DNA from: a virus
Length of the DNA: 64,000 bases
IMG/VR virus record: IMGVR_UViG_3300042402_005180
Location: 1 to 64,000 of that record
Reading direction: 5' to 3' (one strand)
Position numbers and translations under genes: made by a program
Notes under the pieces: generated by a model
What the model was told of the DNA's origin: nothing
The model's database searches: none
The model's input: only the letters and a program-made list of their open reading frames with translations
Shown here: positions 51,501 through 60,900 of the stretch, one piece after another
Numbering within the stretch: position 1 is the stretch's first letter
Layout: each line of letters starts with the position of its first letter

Positions 51501-51621
51501 AAGGATCGTCTTCTTCTTCTACAAGAGTAATAGAACAAGAAGTATTTTCTCCATTCCATCCAGCACTTATATTTACATCTGTAACATACGCACCTAAGAA
51601 TTTTATTGGTTTTTTTATCAT
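48523..51621 (-). CDS. Large tail/baseplate hub-like protein
   Basis: 1032 residues. The N-terminus KFLGAYVTDVNISAGWNGEN, then CSITLVEEEDD and CCMLKIIDDDTNQTFKYAGIVQR, looks like the first barrel of hub proteins that bind the tail tube end. Long mixed regions follow, with a helical segment near the end (RYNIERIITSQKEKF). ATGA overlaps with both neighbours. Hub or distal-tail role is inferred from position after the tape measure and the N-terminal pattern. Confidence 0.55.
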   Translation of the reverse strand: MIKKPIKFLGAYVTDVNISAGWNGENTSCSITLVEEEDDPSRPGKKIDDVYFQPPEIGTCCMLKIIDDDTNQTFKYAGIVQRYSYVEDVSSGRKWEVELNSPSSFLDGVFLILGSFIGTIYVDDNDIINPSAKPVIQYNSSINYEFYNISKSAFEDKNWYTPVNMINLYAYKENIGKGGKFGGADRNSLGYPISTFVKDFTDCCKKGVFGGNLFFGGTEYEFDISDLSTAIKELNDYRIKSTFVDFNSFLRDISEITMYDYYIYIDEDKTKGYIADDLGVMKKAALKLKMLPRKKPSDSDQVKKIITNLLKVPDESKNIKSYRIGKELTTELVSQKVIIGDNATRHWFANQGHMLPIWGKKGAGINTIYYHGTGMNQYLDFFSPIRVVIDALDMTGQRNSFVKEGDFLWFDTNLLEMRCAISSRQTWDMYHKLMMAAPTDLQLKLNYYTPLKTISGFDNFSLKDIRDVFKGNKTTHDLMDTSLDSAELYASYMFGTKDAQKDIMQRTLNTRYNGIKKIADDFYGKEFLVAVPSEPGGIENNFRWIELDQEPEYAWELDNSAWAGNDITKYITDTSFYDGGAGRLKCTVAYPLYSYDPIWGGILADYSDLNSQYTIIDYLDNANQTKKGILGAATVDTAWGIRYVDVTKLYQEIAGQKFPVTSPSGQLMTDSAGNKVLNKIYGFCKVTVPSVEIYDQYTTEVNAFGVLAKLIFQDDSEIGKSTKVGYQNMFGSENILDGSIAPAKMPPVLISVPQKSTRYVWGPWWAFSGWDSSSEINAKEGRKGKVNISADTSLKPETFGSTDDMNIFASQMAQAELTSIHALETGYIEFSETPKWNISDKIFDTGPYITTISISISSEEIKTTYNFTTWTKKRGELARYNIERIITSQKEKFKIDTEIRNSIRRAFLPPVNKSFFSFMEKQKINSINRSSAQGIWANWNNSLWRTINQIKPQSPSDYGAINAHSSASQPAMKALGFSPEESFGVSYEQIYSPAYVWNQRYPIEHKALFNSGLFEVRGKESSGTTMGGIFYG

Positions 51622-53711
51622 GGCTTAGTAAATATCCATCCTGCTGTAATTGATAATTTTCCCGCAGGCCAATCCCACGAATAATTTAAATCCGTTAAAT
51701 AAGCCTGTGTTTTTAATCCGGCATTAAATGTCCCACTTGGTATAAATTTCATAGCTGCTTCAAGAGCATTTGAAACAACTGGAGAATTAGGGTGTCTATG
51801 TTCAGCCCCATAAATAGCTTCTATTTGAATTGTTCTTTTTGATTCTTTTGTTGTATTCATATCCTGAATTATTGGCCCTTTATCTCTTCCAAGAATCATA
51901 ACTGGAATAACATGCTTTGTTCTATATATTGTTGGATTTGAAGAACCAGCAGTAACAAAATTTTCCTGAGATTGGTTGACACTTACGCTTAAAGCTCCAA
52001 AAGATGATCTCAGTGATCGAACAGTCTCAGCAATACCTTTATATGTTGCACTAAATTGTATAGATCCTGCTATTTTATTTTCAGTAATAGATGTTGTTAT
52101 TGGTTTCCAGTCAAGAACATTGTCAACAGCATAATAACTAGCATATTGATTATTTCTAAAAATTTCATCAGCAAAAGCATAAACTATAGTTCCATATGCC
52201 CACGGTTTAATGATATTTGTTGTAGAGTATGGAGAGGTAGATAGTTCTTTTCCGGGATCTTTTAATATTCCTGTTAATTGACTAGTGATTACATTTCCAC
52301 TTCCAGTTCCATAAATAGAACTTGGATAAATTGGTTGCACAGAGGAGTAAGACTCTGGATCATTAATTCTATCTGTAGTAGTTGACTGAATAGTAGGATT
52401 TGATGTTGATTGATCAATAACACCACTAGATATTAATTTTTTAAATAAAATTTGTGCATTCTTAAATTTATTTTGTCTATCTGAATTTACACCCAAAGAG
52501 TCTAATCCTTGAATTGTACCTTCTACTCTTACAATGTCATCTCCATCTTCACCCTTTTCAAAAGATCCATTTATTTCAATAGTTGCAGGATTTCTAGAAT
52601 AAAAATAATTAGTTGTAATAGAATATGACCCACCAATAATATCAATATTGGATGAGCGAATAACATTATATTCTCCATATTTTCCTGAACCGTGCATTCC
52701 GGCAGCATGTTGCTGTCCGCTTACAGAATCCCAAAAAAGATTACTAACCATTCCACTAGCGCCAACTCTTTCTCCAAGAGAATTAGTCGTGCCATTCCAC
52801 CCGTTTATAGTTGAAGCAGCAGTACCTGAAACAGAGTTGCTAACATCCCATCCTACAGGATAAAAAGCATTACTTCCAACAAAAGGGCGTCCAAGGGGAT
52901 CAAGATTAATCATTACATTAATCAAACTATCCTTCTTTTTATCATTTACATATTTGTATGCTTCATAAAACGCTTCATACTTTTGATTAGTTTGAAAATT
53001 GCTGGGACTTGGAGCAGGAGATGGAGTAGTATAACCTAAAGTAGTATTATAATCAGTTGCTGATTGATTATAAAACATTGTCTGACCCTGTGCAGAAAGT
53101 GTATGAGTTATACTATATGAGTAATAAGGATCATCTGCTAAATATCTTATAATACCATTAGCATCTGTGCCCATAACAAAATAAGACATTTTGTCTTCTT
53201 CTTTTTTAACTTCAAATTGCTCACTCGCAGTTTTTAAACGATACTTAGTTGCAATATTATCAGTGGGAGGTGTAATCGACTCAAAGTTGAATGTAACTTC
53301 TTGATAATGAATCCCCGCTGTATCTTCAGGAGGCTCTCCAACGGATACACTCATTAACTGAGCAAAGTTATAAGATACTAGTGGCTGTCCGACTGTTTGA
53401 TAATTTCCATTTACAAGAGTCATCTTATATATTTGAAGAGGACCAGATTGTAAACTAACTAGTCTATCTACAAGCTGCGAGCCTTTAAAATCAGCATATT
53501 CTACTGATTTTTGTAACAAATCTTCATATCTATCTTCTGGGGTATTTCCAATAGCGGTAAATGCGCCTCTAATGGTAATGGAATGCTTTTCGCTTACAAT
53601 TGTTCCATCGTCAAGTCTATTAAAGTCTTTAGAAATTGCAGACGCAAATCCATATTCCAATATTAACTCTTGTCCGGCAAATAAAATACTAACTTTATCA
53701 CTACTTGTCAT
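51618..53711 (-). CDS. Tail structural protein
   Basis: 697 residues. Beta-rich: VSILFAGQELILEYGFASAI, KHSITIRGAFTAIG, VTFNFESITPPTDN. ATIEINGSFEKGEDGDDIVR and RTIQIEAIYGAEHRH in the second half may be further tail-type barrels. No catalytic motif. Lies between a fibre-like and a hub-like protein and overlaps both by four bases. Confidence 0.55.
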   Translation of the reverse strand: MTSSDKVSILFAGQELILEYGFASAISKDFNRLDDGTIVSEKHSITIRGAFTAIGNTPEDRYEDLLQKSVEYADFKGSQLVDRLVSLQSGPLQIYKMTLVNGNYQTVGQPLVSYNFAQLMSVSVGEPPEDTAGIHYQEVTFNFESITPPTDNIATKYRLKTASEQFEVKKEEDKMSYFVMGTDANGIIRYLADDPYYSYSITHTLSAQGQTMFYNQSATDYNTTLGYTTPSPAPSPSNFQTNQKYEAFYEAYKYVNDKKKDSLINVMINLDPLGRPFVGSNAFYPVGWDVSNSVSGTAASTINGWNGTTNSLGERVGASGMVSNLFWDSVSGQQHAAGMHGSGKYGEYNVIRSSNIDIIGGSYSITTNYFYSRNPATIEINGSFEKGEDGDDIVRVEGTIQGLDSLGVNSDRQNKFKNAQILFKKLISSGVIDQSTSNPTIQSTTTDRINDPESYSSVQPIYPSSIYGTGSGNVITSQLTGILKDPGKELSTSPYSTTNIIKPWAYGTIVYAFADEIFRNNQYASYYAVDNVLDWKPITTSITENKIAGSIQFSATYKGIAETVRSLRSSFGALSVSVNQSQENFVTAGSSNPTIYRTKHVIPVMILGRDKGPIIQDMNTTKESKRTIQIEAIYGAEHRHPNSPVVSNALEAAMKFIPSGTFNAGLKTQAYLTDLNYSWDWPAGKLSITAGWIFTKP

Positions 53712-56700
53712 AATCTTGTCCCACGAACGTAGATTGGTATTGAAGAATTATTTTCCGTTGGATATACTTCTCCAGAGGTATACAAATTAATTCCACTACT
53801 TGCTAAGTATGCGCCCTTTGTAAAAAGATCCAAACCTCCTGAACTATAAGTATTATACACAGTTAATGGCATACCGGCTTCTATAATTCTTTTAATAAAT
53901 AAATTCATTGAACCAGAATTTTCTACCCCATGTAGTATGTCTGATCCAAGCATAGAAAGAGATATTTGACTAAAAGAAAATCCACTAGGATTATTAACAA
54001 ATAAATCTAATACGCCGCTATTTTCAGGAAATGGATAATTTATAGTCATATTCATTCCTTGTCCATAGTCATCATAGGGGCGAGTTTTTAGACTTAAATT
54101 AAACGATCCAGAAGAATTTGGAACTCCTGTGTGATGATTATCAATCATAAGAGATAGGCTAGTAAAGTTATCTTGAGTTGTGATGGTAGCAAAAGAGTCA
54201 TTCGTTTCAACTATATTTCCATCTTCGTCCATTTTAAAGTTTGAAAAAGTTTTTACTGTTAGCGGGAAATATCCACTAAATATTGGACTTATAACTAATG
54301 TTAAACTATCTTCTGCTTTTTGATCACTTATAAATAAACTTAAATTTCCAGTAGTTGTATCAATTTGTTTAGCAAATAGATTAAGTCCAGAATTATAAAG
54401 ATCAATTTGCTTTATAAATAAATCTACACCAGTTGGCTTTGGATCATATTCACTAAATGCACTTATTCTAAAATATAATCCAGAATTATTAGGCGATCCC
54501 TCAAGAGTTTTTATACTTAATGGTAAAAATTTTCTATCTTGATATGAAGTTGAAATAATTCTTGTATTTGAAACTCCATCAAAACCATCAAGGACATCTA
54601 GTGAAGTAATAAATCTACCATCAGAAGATCCGGCAAATGAAGAGTCTGAAGGTTGTATTCTTAATATTCCTAAGTTTGAAGTATTATTACTATTTAAAAT
54701 TTTATGATGATTTCTACATTTGAATTTTTTGGAAATTCCATCATATGTAAAAAATGCATATTCATAATAATCACGTAACACAAGAGCATCATTATAAATA
54801 TCGTATTTACCATATAAATCAATTAAATAAGTTACACTACTATTAGTTGTTCCATCATATGATAAATTAGAAGTTGGAGTATACAAATTTTGATTTATAT
54901 TATTATAATTTCCAATATCAATTGTTGGAGATATTCTATGTGAATAATAATATTTATTAATTCTATGATCAAATTCATATACATTTATATAACTTATTGT
55001 TTTTGTTGTATTTCCACTATCGTCAATTTTTGACAAAGAGTCTATAACAATAAAATCATTTTCTACAGCAAAATAATTTCCAAATCCACTATTTCCAACT
55101 GAAGTTATCGTTTGAGATAAATTATAATTTATACCAGATACATCATAAATATACAACTGCTCTTGGCCTCTATATGTTGCAGACCACCCAATAAATACTT
55201 TATCTTCCGTAGAATCTAAACTCAAGCCATAATTTTGAAGTTCTTTTATTTGATCATTTGCTTTAGTTGAAGTATATGTTGTCTGATTAACAATTCCACT
55301 CATGTTTGAAAAAGCGTTTGTCTGCAAATCATATTTAAAAACTTTTGATGTTGCATCGACATAATTCATTCTTGAATTATTAGTAAATCCAGCACTCTTA
55401 ACATTCGTAGATGCGGTGCAATATATTCCACTATCTATAATATTAAATACTGCACTTTTGCCAAAAGAATCAACAAATCCATATTCATTTATATATAGAT
55501 TTTGTTCAGGCATTTCTATTCCATACACAGGATCATAACTATAATTTTTATTCCAAGAATAGTATCTAGCGCCAAGCCAATAATTATCAGATGGATTATT
55601 AAATATATTTTTTACAGTTATTACATCTATTGGAGAATTTGAAATATTGCCTTCTAGCTTATGAGTTTGATTTGTTAGTTCATACGAAGACCAAGGATTA
55701 TTTGAAACTCCTGTAGAGTTTAAATATTCAATATTATATGGAGATTTTGTAATTTTATAAAAATGAACTTTTCCATAGGGTAAAAATGTTGGTATAGCAA
55801 ATTGATTTTCAGGGATTGGAAAAATTTCTTGAGGATTTTGATTTGTTTGTTGTTGTATTATATAATCTTCAAATATTTTGAAAGAAACTTCTGCTCCCGG
55901 TTCTGAGACCATAAGAATGTATTCATTATTATTTAATTTTTTTATACGACAATCAGATCCGAATTTATTTCCGTTATCTAATGTTGTTAGCGCATTCGGA
56001 TTACTAGCAATTCTTTGATAAGGATAAAAGTTTGTCCAAGAAATCCAGCTATTTAAGCGAGACTGAAGCGTTTGCAAAGAAGAAGATGGTTCATACTTGT
56101 TAGTTTCCACTGCTCTTGAAAGTAGTGTTTGTCCGCTTCCAGATTCGACTACTGTTCTTAGTTGGGGAATAAAGCCATATCCATTTTTTCCATTTGGAGA
56201 ATAAAGAGTATGATTATATTTCCATGCAGAGCCACCAATCGCTGTCCACTGAACCCCTGAAGTTGTTAACAATCCAGATGTATCCATTGGAGAAGTAAAT
56301 GAGCTATCAAAATAAATATCAAATTTATTTTGATTTATTCCACTTATATATCTAAAACCATTAATATCTGAAAATCCAAGACCGCAACTAATTTTTATTC
56401 TGTCGCCAGTAGATAGATTGTGTCCAGACGAAGTAATAGTATTTCCACTAGCTTCAGTTACTATTCCCATTTTTTTTGTATATATATCAACTTTTCCACA
56501 AGAAGGATAATTAGCAACTTTAATAACTTCTACTGTATCAAAATATATAGAATTATTTTTAATTAAAAAGATACCATATGTTAATGGGTCTAATAGGCTA
56601 CCGTTATCGCTTGGTTGATTAAATATTTTTTTATATCTAGGAACAATATCAGGAGAATTTGGGTCAGCTAAATCTTGACCAGAAAGCGTATTATTTAAAG

Positions 56701-57952
56701 TCGTTACAGAGTTTACAGTTTGTGGAATTATGTAACTACTTAATGTAACAAATAAATAGTCTCCTGATGTTTCCCTATAAACAATATACCATTTATAGCC
56801 TTCGCTATCTTGCAAAGATTGAATTGTATTCGATGAAAATGGTAAATATGACCTAGTTAAATTTTCAGACCTTGCTAAATAATCACTTACAGATAAAAAT
56901 CCACCAAATTTATAAATATATTCTGTTGTATCAGAATTTAATATAACTATATTATCATTAAAAGAAGATGATTTTGTATAATTTATTTTTAAAAATACAT
57001 CACTATAATCAGGAAATTCCTGAGATAACCAGTATCCACCTAAAGGAGTATTTGACTCTAGTTCTTCTGTATTTAATGAATCATTATCATCAGCCTGATG
57101 ATTATTTAAAAATTCTGGCTTTTGAAAAATATCTACTAAATTTTTAATATTAAAATAAGTTATAGTTTGCTGTAATCCAACATCTAATGGAGAAAAGGTA
57201 TTATAATAGCACTGATCATTTTTTAAATAAGTTCCAGAGCCACAGCCAAGTCCTCCGGGATAATATACAGCCGTGCCACTAGATGGACCAGATACAGGAT
57301 CATTAAATTCATCATAATCTCCAGTCAAAGTATAAGTAGGTTGAGCTGTTGAATAAACAACTATTTGATTATTATAATAATTATGAGGAACATCAATAGT
57401 TAAAGCCTGTTGACCTAAATTATTCTGGTAATTTATTATTACTTGACCATTACCATAATTAGGATGATGAGAGTCAATTTCAAAAGTCCAGTCTGTTAAT
57501 GTATATGATGATTGAGAAGATTGACTTGCAGACAATATATCTACATTATATAAATTATCAGAAGTAATCAAAACTCCAGAAATATCATATTCAGTAGTAA
57601 ATTTTTCTGTACTGGTCCAATCTTTTACTCCTATAACTGCTATATCATCCTTCATATCAATCATATCAACATACCAATTTGATTGTAAATCATAATTAAT
57701 ATAATTTTTACCATTATTATTTCCGTAATGATAATCATATTTATTTACTGAAAAATCAGTAAGATTAATACTTAACTCGTTTAAAGTTGATGAATTTATT
57801 AAATCTGGTCCATATATACTAGTGTCCCATGCAGTTTCATGTGGTATGTAATTAGAATTGTCGGCCTGAACTCTAAGAGGAACATGCCCAAACTGACCAC
57901 TTCCATTAGACGAGAATATATTTAAATTTAGTCCTTGATTATTATTGTTCAT
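53708..57952 (-). CDS. Very large fibre/adhesin-like tail protein
   Basis: 1414 residues, rich in Asn, Ser, Tyr, Asp and Gly with few Lys/Arg clusters. The body has WD/propeller-like stretches (DSTEDKVFIGWSATYRG; DSEGYKWYIVYRETSG). The last ~230 residues are degenerate repeats built on SG-x-L-x-LFxK (TGVDLFIKQ, SGLNLFAKQ, SGSMNLFIKR, SGGLDLFTKG, SGINLYTSG). This suggests an elongated beta-structured fibre or a scaffold on which subunits stack. Start overlaps the tape measure stop (ATGA). Confidence 0.6.
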   Translation of the reverse strand: MNNNNQGLNLNIFSSNGSGQFGHVPLRVQADNSNYIPHETAWDTSIYGPDLINSSTLNELSINLTDFSVNKYDYHYGNNNGKNYINYDLQSNWYVDMIDMKDDIAVIGVKDWTSTEKFTTEYDISGVLITSDNLYNVDILSASQSSQSSYTLTDWTFEIDSHHPNYGNGQVIINYQNNLGQQALTIDVPHNYYNNQIVVYSTAQPTYTLTGDYDEFNDPVSGPSSGTAVYYPGGLGCGSGTYLKNDQCYYNTFSPLDVGLQQTITYFNIKNLVDIFQKPEFLNNHQADDNDSLNTEELESNTPLGGYWLSQEFPDYSDVFLKINYTKSSSFNDNIVILNSDTTEYIYKFGGFLSVSDYLARSENLTRSYLPFSSNTIQSLQDSEGYKWYIVYRETSGDYLFVTLSSYIIPQTVNSVTTLNNTLSGQDLADPNSPDIVPRYKKIFNQPSDNGSLLDPLTYGIFLIKNNSIYFDTVEVIKVANYPSCGKVDIYTKKMGIVTEASGNTITSSGHNLSTGDRIKISCGLGFSDINGFRYISGINQNKFDIYFDSSFTSPMDTSGLLTTSGVQWTAIGGSAWKYNHTLYSPNGKNGYGFIPQLRTVVESGSGQTLLSRAVETNKYEPSSSLQTLQSRLNSWISWTNFYPYQRIASNPNALTTLDNGNKFGSDCRIKKLNNNEYILMVSEPGAEVSFKIFEDYIIQQQTNQNPQEIFPIPENQFAIPTFLPYGKVHFYKITKSPYNIEYLNSTGVSNNPWSSYELTNQTHKLEGNISNSPIDVITVKNIFNNPSDNYWLGARYYSWNKNYSYDPVYGIEMPEQNLYINEYGFVDSFGKSAVFNIIDSGIYCTASTNVKSAGFTNNSRMNYVDATSKVFKYDLQTNAFSNMSGIVNQTTYTSTKANDQIKELQNYGLSLDSTEDKVFIGWSATYRGQEQLYIYDVSGINYNLSQTITSVGNSGFGNYFAVENDFIVIDSLSKIDDSGNTTKTISYINVYEFDHRINKYYYSHRISPTIDIGNYNNINQNLYTPTSNLSYDGTTNSSVTYLIDLYGKYDIYNDALVLRDYYEYAFFTYDGISKKFKCRNHHKILNSNNTSNLGILRIQPSDSSFAGSSDGRFITSLDVLDGFDGVSNTRIISTSYQDRKFLPLSIKTLEGSPNNSGLYFRISAFSEYDPKPTGVDLFIKQIDLYNSGLNLFAKQIDTTTGNLSLFISDQKAEDSLTLVISPIFSGYFPLTVKTFSNFKMDEDGNIVETNDSFATITTQDNFTSLSLMIDNHHTGVPNSSGSFNLSLKTRPYDDYGQGMNMTINYPFPENSGVLDLFVNNPSGFSFSQISLSMLGSDILHGVENSGSMNLFIKRIIEAGMPLTVYNTYSSGGLDLFTKGAYLASSGINLYTSGEVYPTENNSSIPIYVRGTRL
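53760..54445 (-). repeat. Degenerate SGxLxLFxK protein repeats
   Basis: The 3' part of the 1414-residue gene encodes about ten spaced copies of a short beta-strand unit (Ser/Thr-Gly-x-Leu-x-Leu-Phe-x-Lys). DNA identity between copies is low, so only the protein pattern is conserved. Confidence 0.55.
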
Positions 57953-60900
57953 CTCTTCTCTTGCCTATTATTTAATTGAATTTGATTTAATACTTCTGTC
58001 CTAATTTGACCAATAATAGCATCAGATAATTGTTTAGCAATTTCTGGGCCATTAACTCCAGTTACAGCTATACTTCCATCAACCGTCATGGTATGCTGAA
58101 CAGTGATTCCTGCAAATTGATTAGCTAAATTAGCAAGCGTTTCTGTAAAAGACGAAAAAGTAGCAGCAATTGAATTAAGTGATTCAACACTCTGGGCGAA
58201 TCCTGTCATATCAGGAGGCATTGCTCCAGCTCCAGCCGCACCCGGATTGACTGCTGCGTTGGCTTGCTGTGCCGGAGTCGTAGCCATTGACTGACGCTGC
58301 TGCTGTGCCATAGACTGAGAAATCATAGTTTTTTGCTGAACAATCGGACCGCTTACTTTACTACTTCCAGAAGATTGAACTTTTTTAGGATTCAAAAATC
58401 CTTCCATTTTTCTAGTATTTATTGATCTTTGCTTTAACCACTCTTCTGCTTTTTGCATATAAGCTATTTTAGGATCTCGTCCTCTTTTTGCAATTTCATC
58501 AGCTTGTTTTTGATCTTCTGCTTTTGCTTCCTTAATCGCTTGTTCTTTTGCTTTTCTATATTCCCTCATATCCATAATATCATTAATATTTTTTCCTTCT
58601 TTATTTTTATATACTCCTTGTTCAATTTGCTTTCTTACCTCATCAAGACGAGAACGTATATTTCCACTTCTTCTAGATGGTAAACCAAGCTGGTCAATGT
58701 TACCACCATTTGCATAATATCCAGCATTTATTTTTTGTAAATTTCCAGCTCCAAACTTATCAACTGCTCTTTTATTTACAACAAATTCGCCGGGAGTAAG
58801 CATGGCTGGAACAGTGTCTGTGCCACGAGGAGTAAAACCGCCGCCAGCACGATAGATTAAACCACCTGTAGATTTTTTTTCTGTTCCGTCAAATTTATCT
58901 TTAACTTGTTGAAACATATTATCAATTCTTTGAAGAAACTTCTCAATGCTCTGATCTATCGTTGCAATATCGCTATCTATTTTTGTTAATCTTGCTTCTG
59001 CCGCTTTCTTTTGAGCTTGTAAGGCTTCTGGAGTTTCAAGATTTTGTGGACCACCAGCCGGTCTAAGTTCTGCTGCTTTTTCTTGAGTTTCTTTAACTAA
59101 ATTATTTAACGATTGAGTATTCATTTGAATAGATTGATTCAACATATCCTGATGTAACATTTCTTCTAGAAGCATAGCTCTTCTAGCTTTTTCTTCTTGG
59201 GCATAGATATTTCCTAGCTCTTGAATCATTTGCTGCTCAGGACCGGAAGTATCATTAGCAATTGCCATTGCTCCTTCAACATTCCCCATTTGCATCATCT
59301 TGTTTGCCATAAGTTGATTTTGAACTTCTTTTCCTGTCATTCCACCAAATGCTTTAACATCTTTAAATTGATCAAGCAAGCCACTTACACCAGATTTTAA
59401 TTCATCCGGAATAGATTCAATATCACCACTCTGCATGGCATCTCTAAGAGCAACCATAATATCTTCTTGTTTATCTTTTTCTTCTCTTGTTCCAAATAAA
59501 TAACTTTTCGTAGCATCTCTTGCAGTTTCTCTTTGAGCTTTTAATTTTTCAAGTTCAAATAGAGTATCAGCAGTTCTAGAACTTTGATTTGATAACTCTT
59601 TTAACGACTGTTTTAATTTTGTAGATTCTTCTAGTAATCCAGCCTTTTTACCTATATCTGTTTCTTTAGCTAGACTAGTTCTAATATCTCTTAATCTTTT
59701 TCCAATTGCTTCTGGGTTTCCAGCATATTTTCCAGCTAACATATTTTGACGATTAGTTCTTAATGCATTTTTTTCTGTTAATGTTAGAATTTTACCCTGA
59801 GCATTTGCAACATTCTTTACTAATTCTTGAAAACTGTCAGCACCTTCTAGTTCAATATCAAGCTGTCTTTTTCTTGATTGTGCAATTTCATCATACGCCT
59901 TGGTAATAGATGCCTCATGATCCTGCATTGCCTTTAAAATTCTTCCGCCACCTTCTTGAAGAATCTTTGCATAGTTTTCTATATTATCTTGAATTCTTTT
60001 TGCTATTTCAGCGCCACTAGAAACGCCTTCTCTTGGAGTAATTTCAGAAGATTTTGTTTCTTTTTCGATTGATTCTCTAATTGCTTTTCCAACATCTGTT
60101 CCGCCATCTATTCCAATAGATTGAATAAAACTATCAATTTCTTTAGAGCTTGCTCCAACTCTTAATGTATTTTTTTCTAAACCAACTTTTAATTTTGGCA
60201 TAACTCCATTTAGTTGATTAAATTTATCTGCTAATTCTTTGCCAATAGGACCAACACTGGAAATTGTATCCATAGCTTTTTTGAAATCAGGAGAATTGGC
60301 AGCATTAGGAGCTGATAAACTTAACACATCAGCATTCGGCACGCTCGAAGAAAATGCACTTAATGAGTCACCAAACATTGCTCCCGCATTGACAATTGAA
60401 TCATTTGCCTTTTTAATACTATATTCAAAATTTTCCAATCCAATAGATAAAGCTAATTGATCAGCTAAAGTTCCAATTAATTTTTTTCTAATTGCTTCTT
60501 CTTCGGCAAGAGCTTGTTTTTGTTTAATAATTTGAATAGCAGCTTCTGTTGCAGACTTTTCTAACTCTAGTTCGCCTTTCTCTGCTCTTTTTTCATTAAG
60601 TCCGCCTTTGCCAAAAGTTAAGGATTGAATCTGCTTACCCATAAATTGAGCAAAATCACCCTTTGGGGTTCCAGCTTTACCAGCGCCTCTTAATAGATCT
60701 TCTATTTTTGCTCCATACTGACTTTTTGTTTCCGCTGTTGTTCTTTTGCTTATATTTTCTTTTTGACTTTCAACAATTTTACTAATTTCTCCACCAACAT
60801 CAACACCCTTTGTTCCAATTTTATTACCTAACTGAGTTATTTGCCTTGCATATTCAGCGCCAATAATTTGATCAAGAGCTTTGCCAAATTCATCTGCTTT

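Noticed and set aside
60239-60460. Plus-strand ORFs within the tail operon
   Set aside because: They are short, lie opposite very long structural genes, and have no convincing ribosome site.
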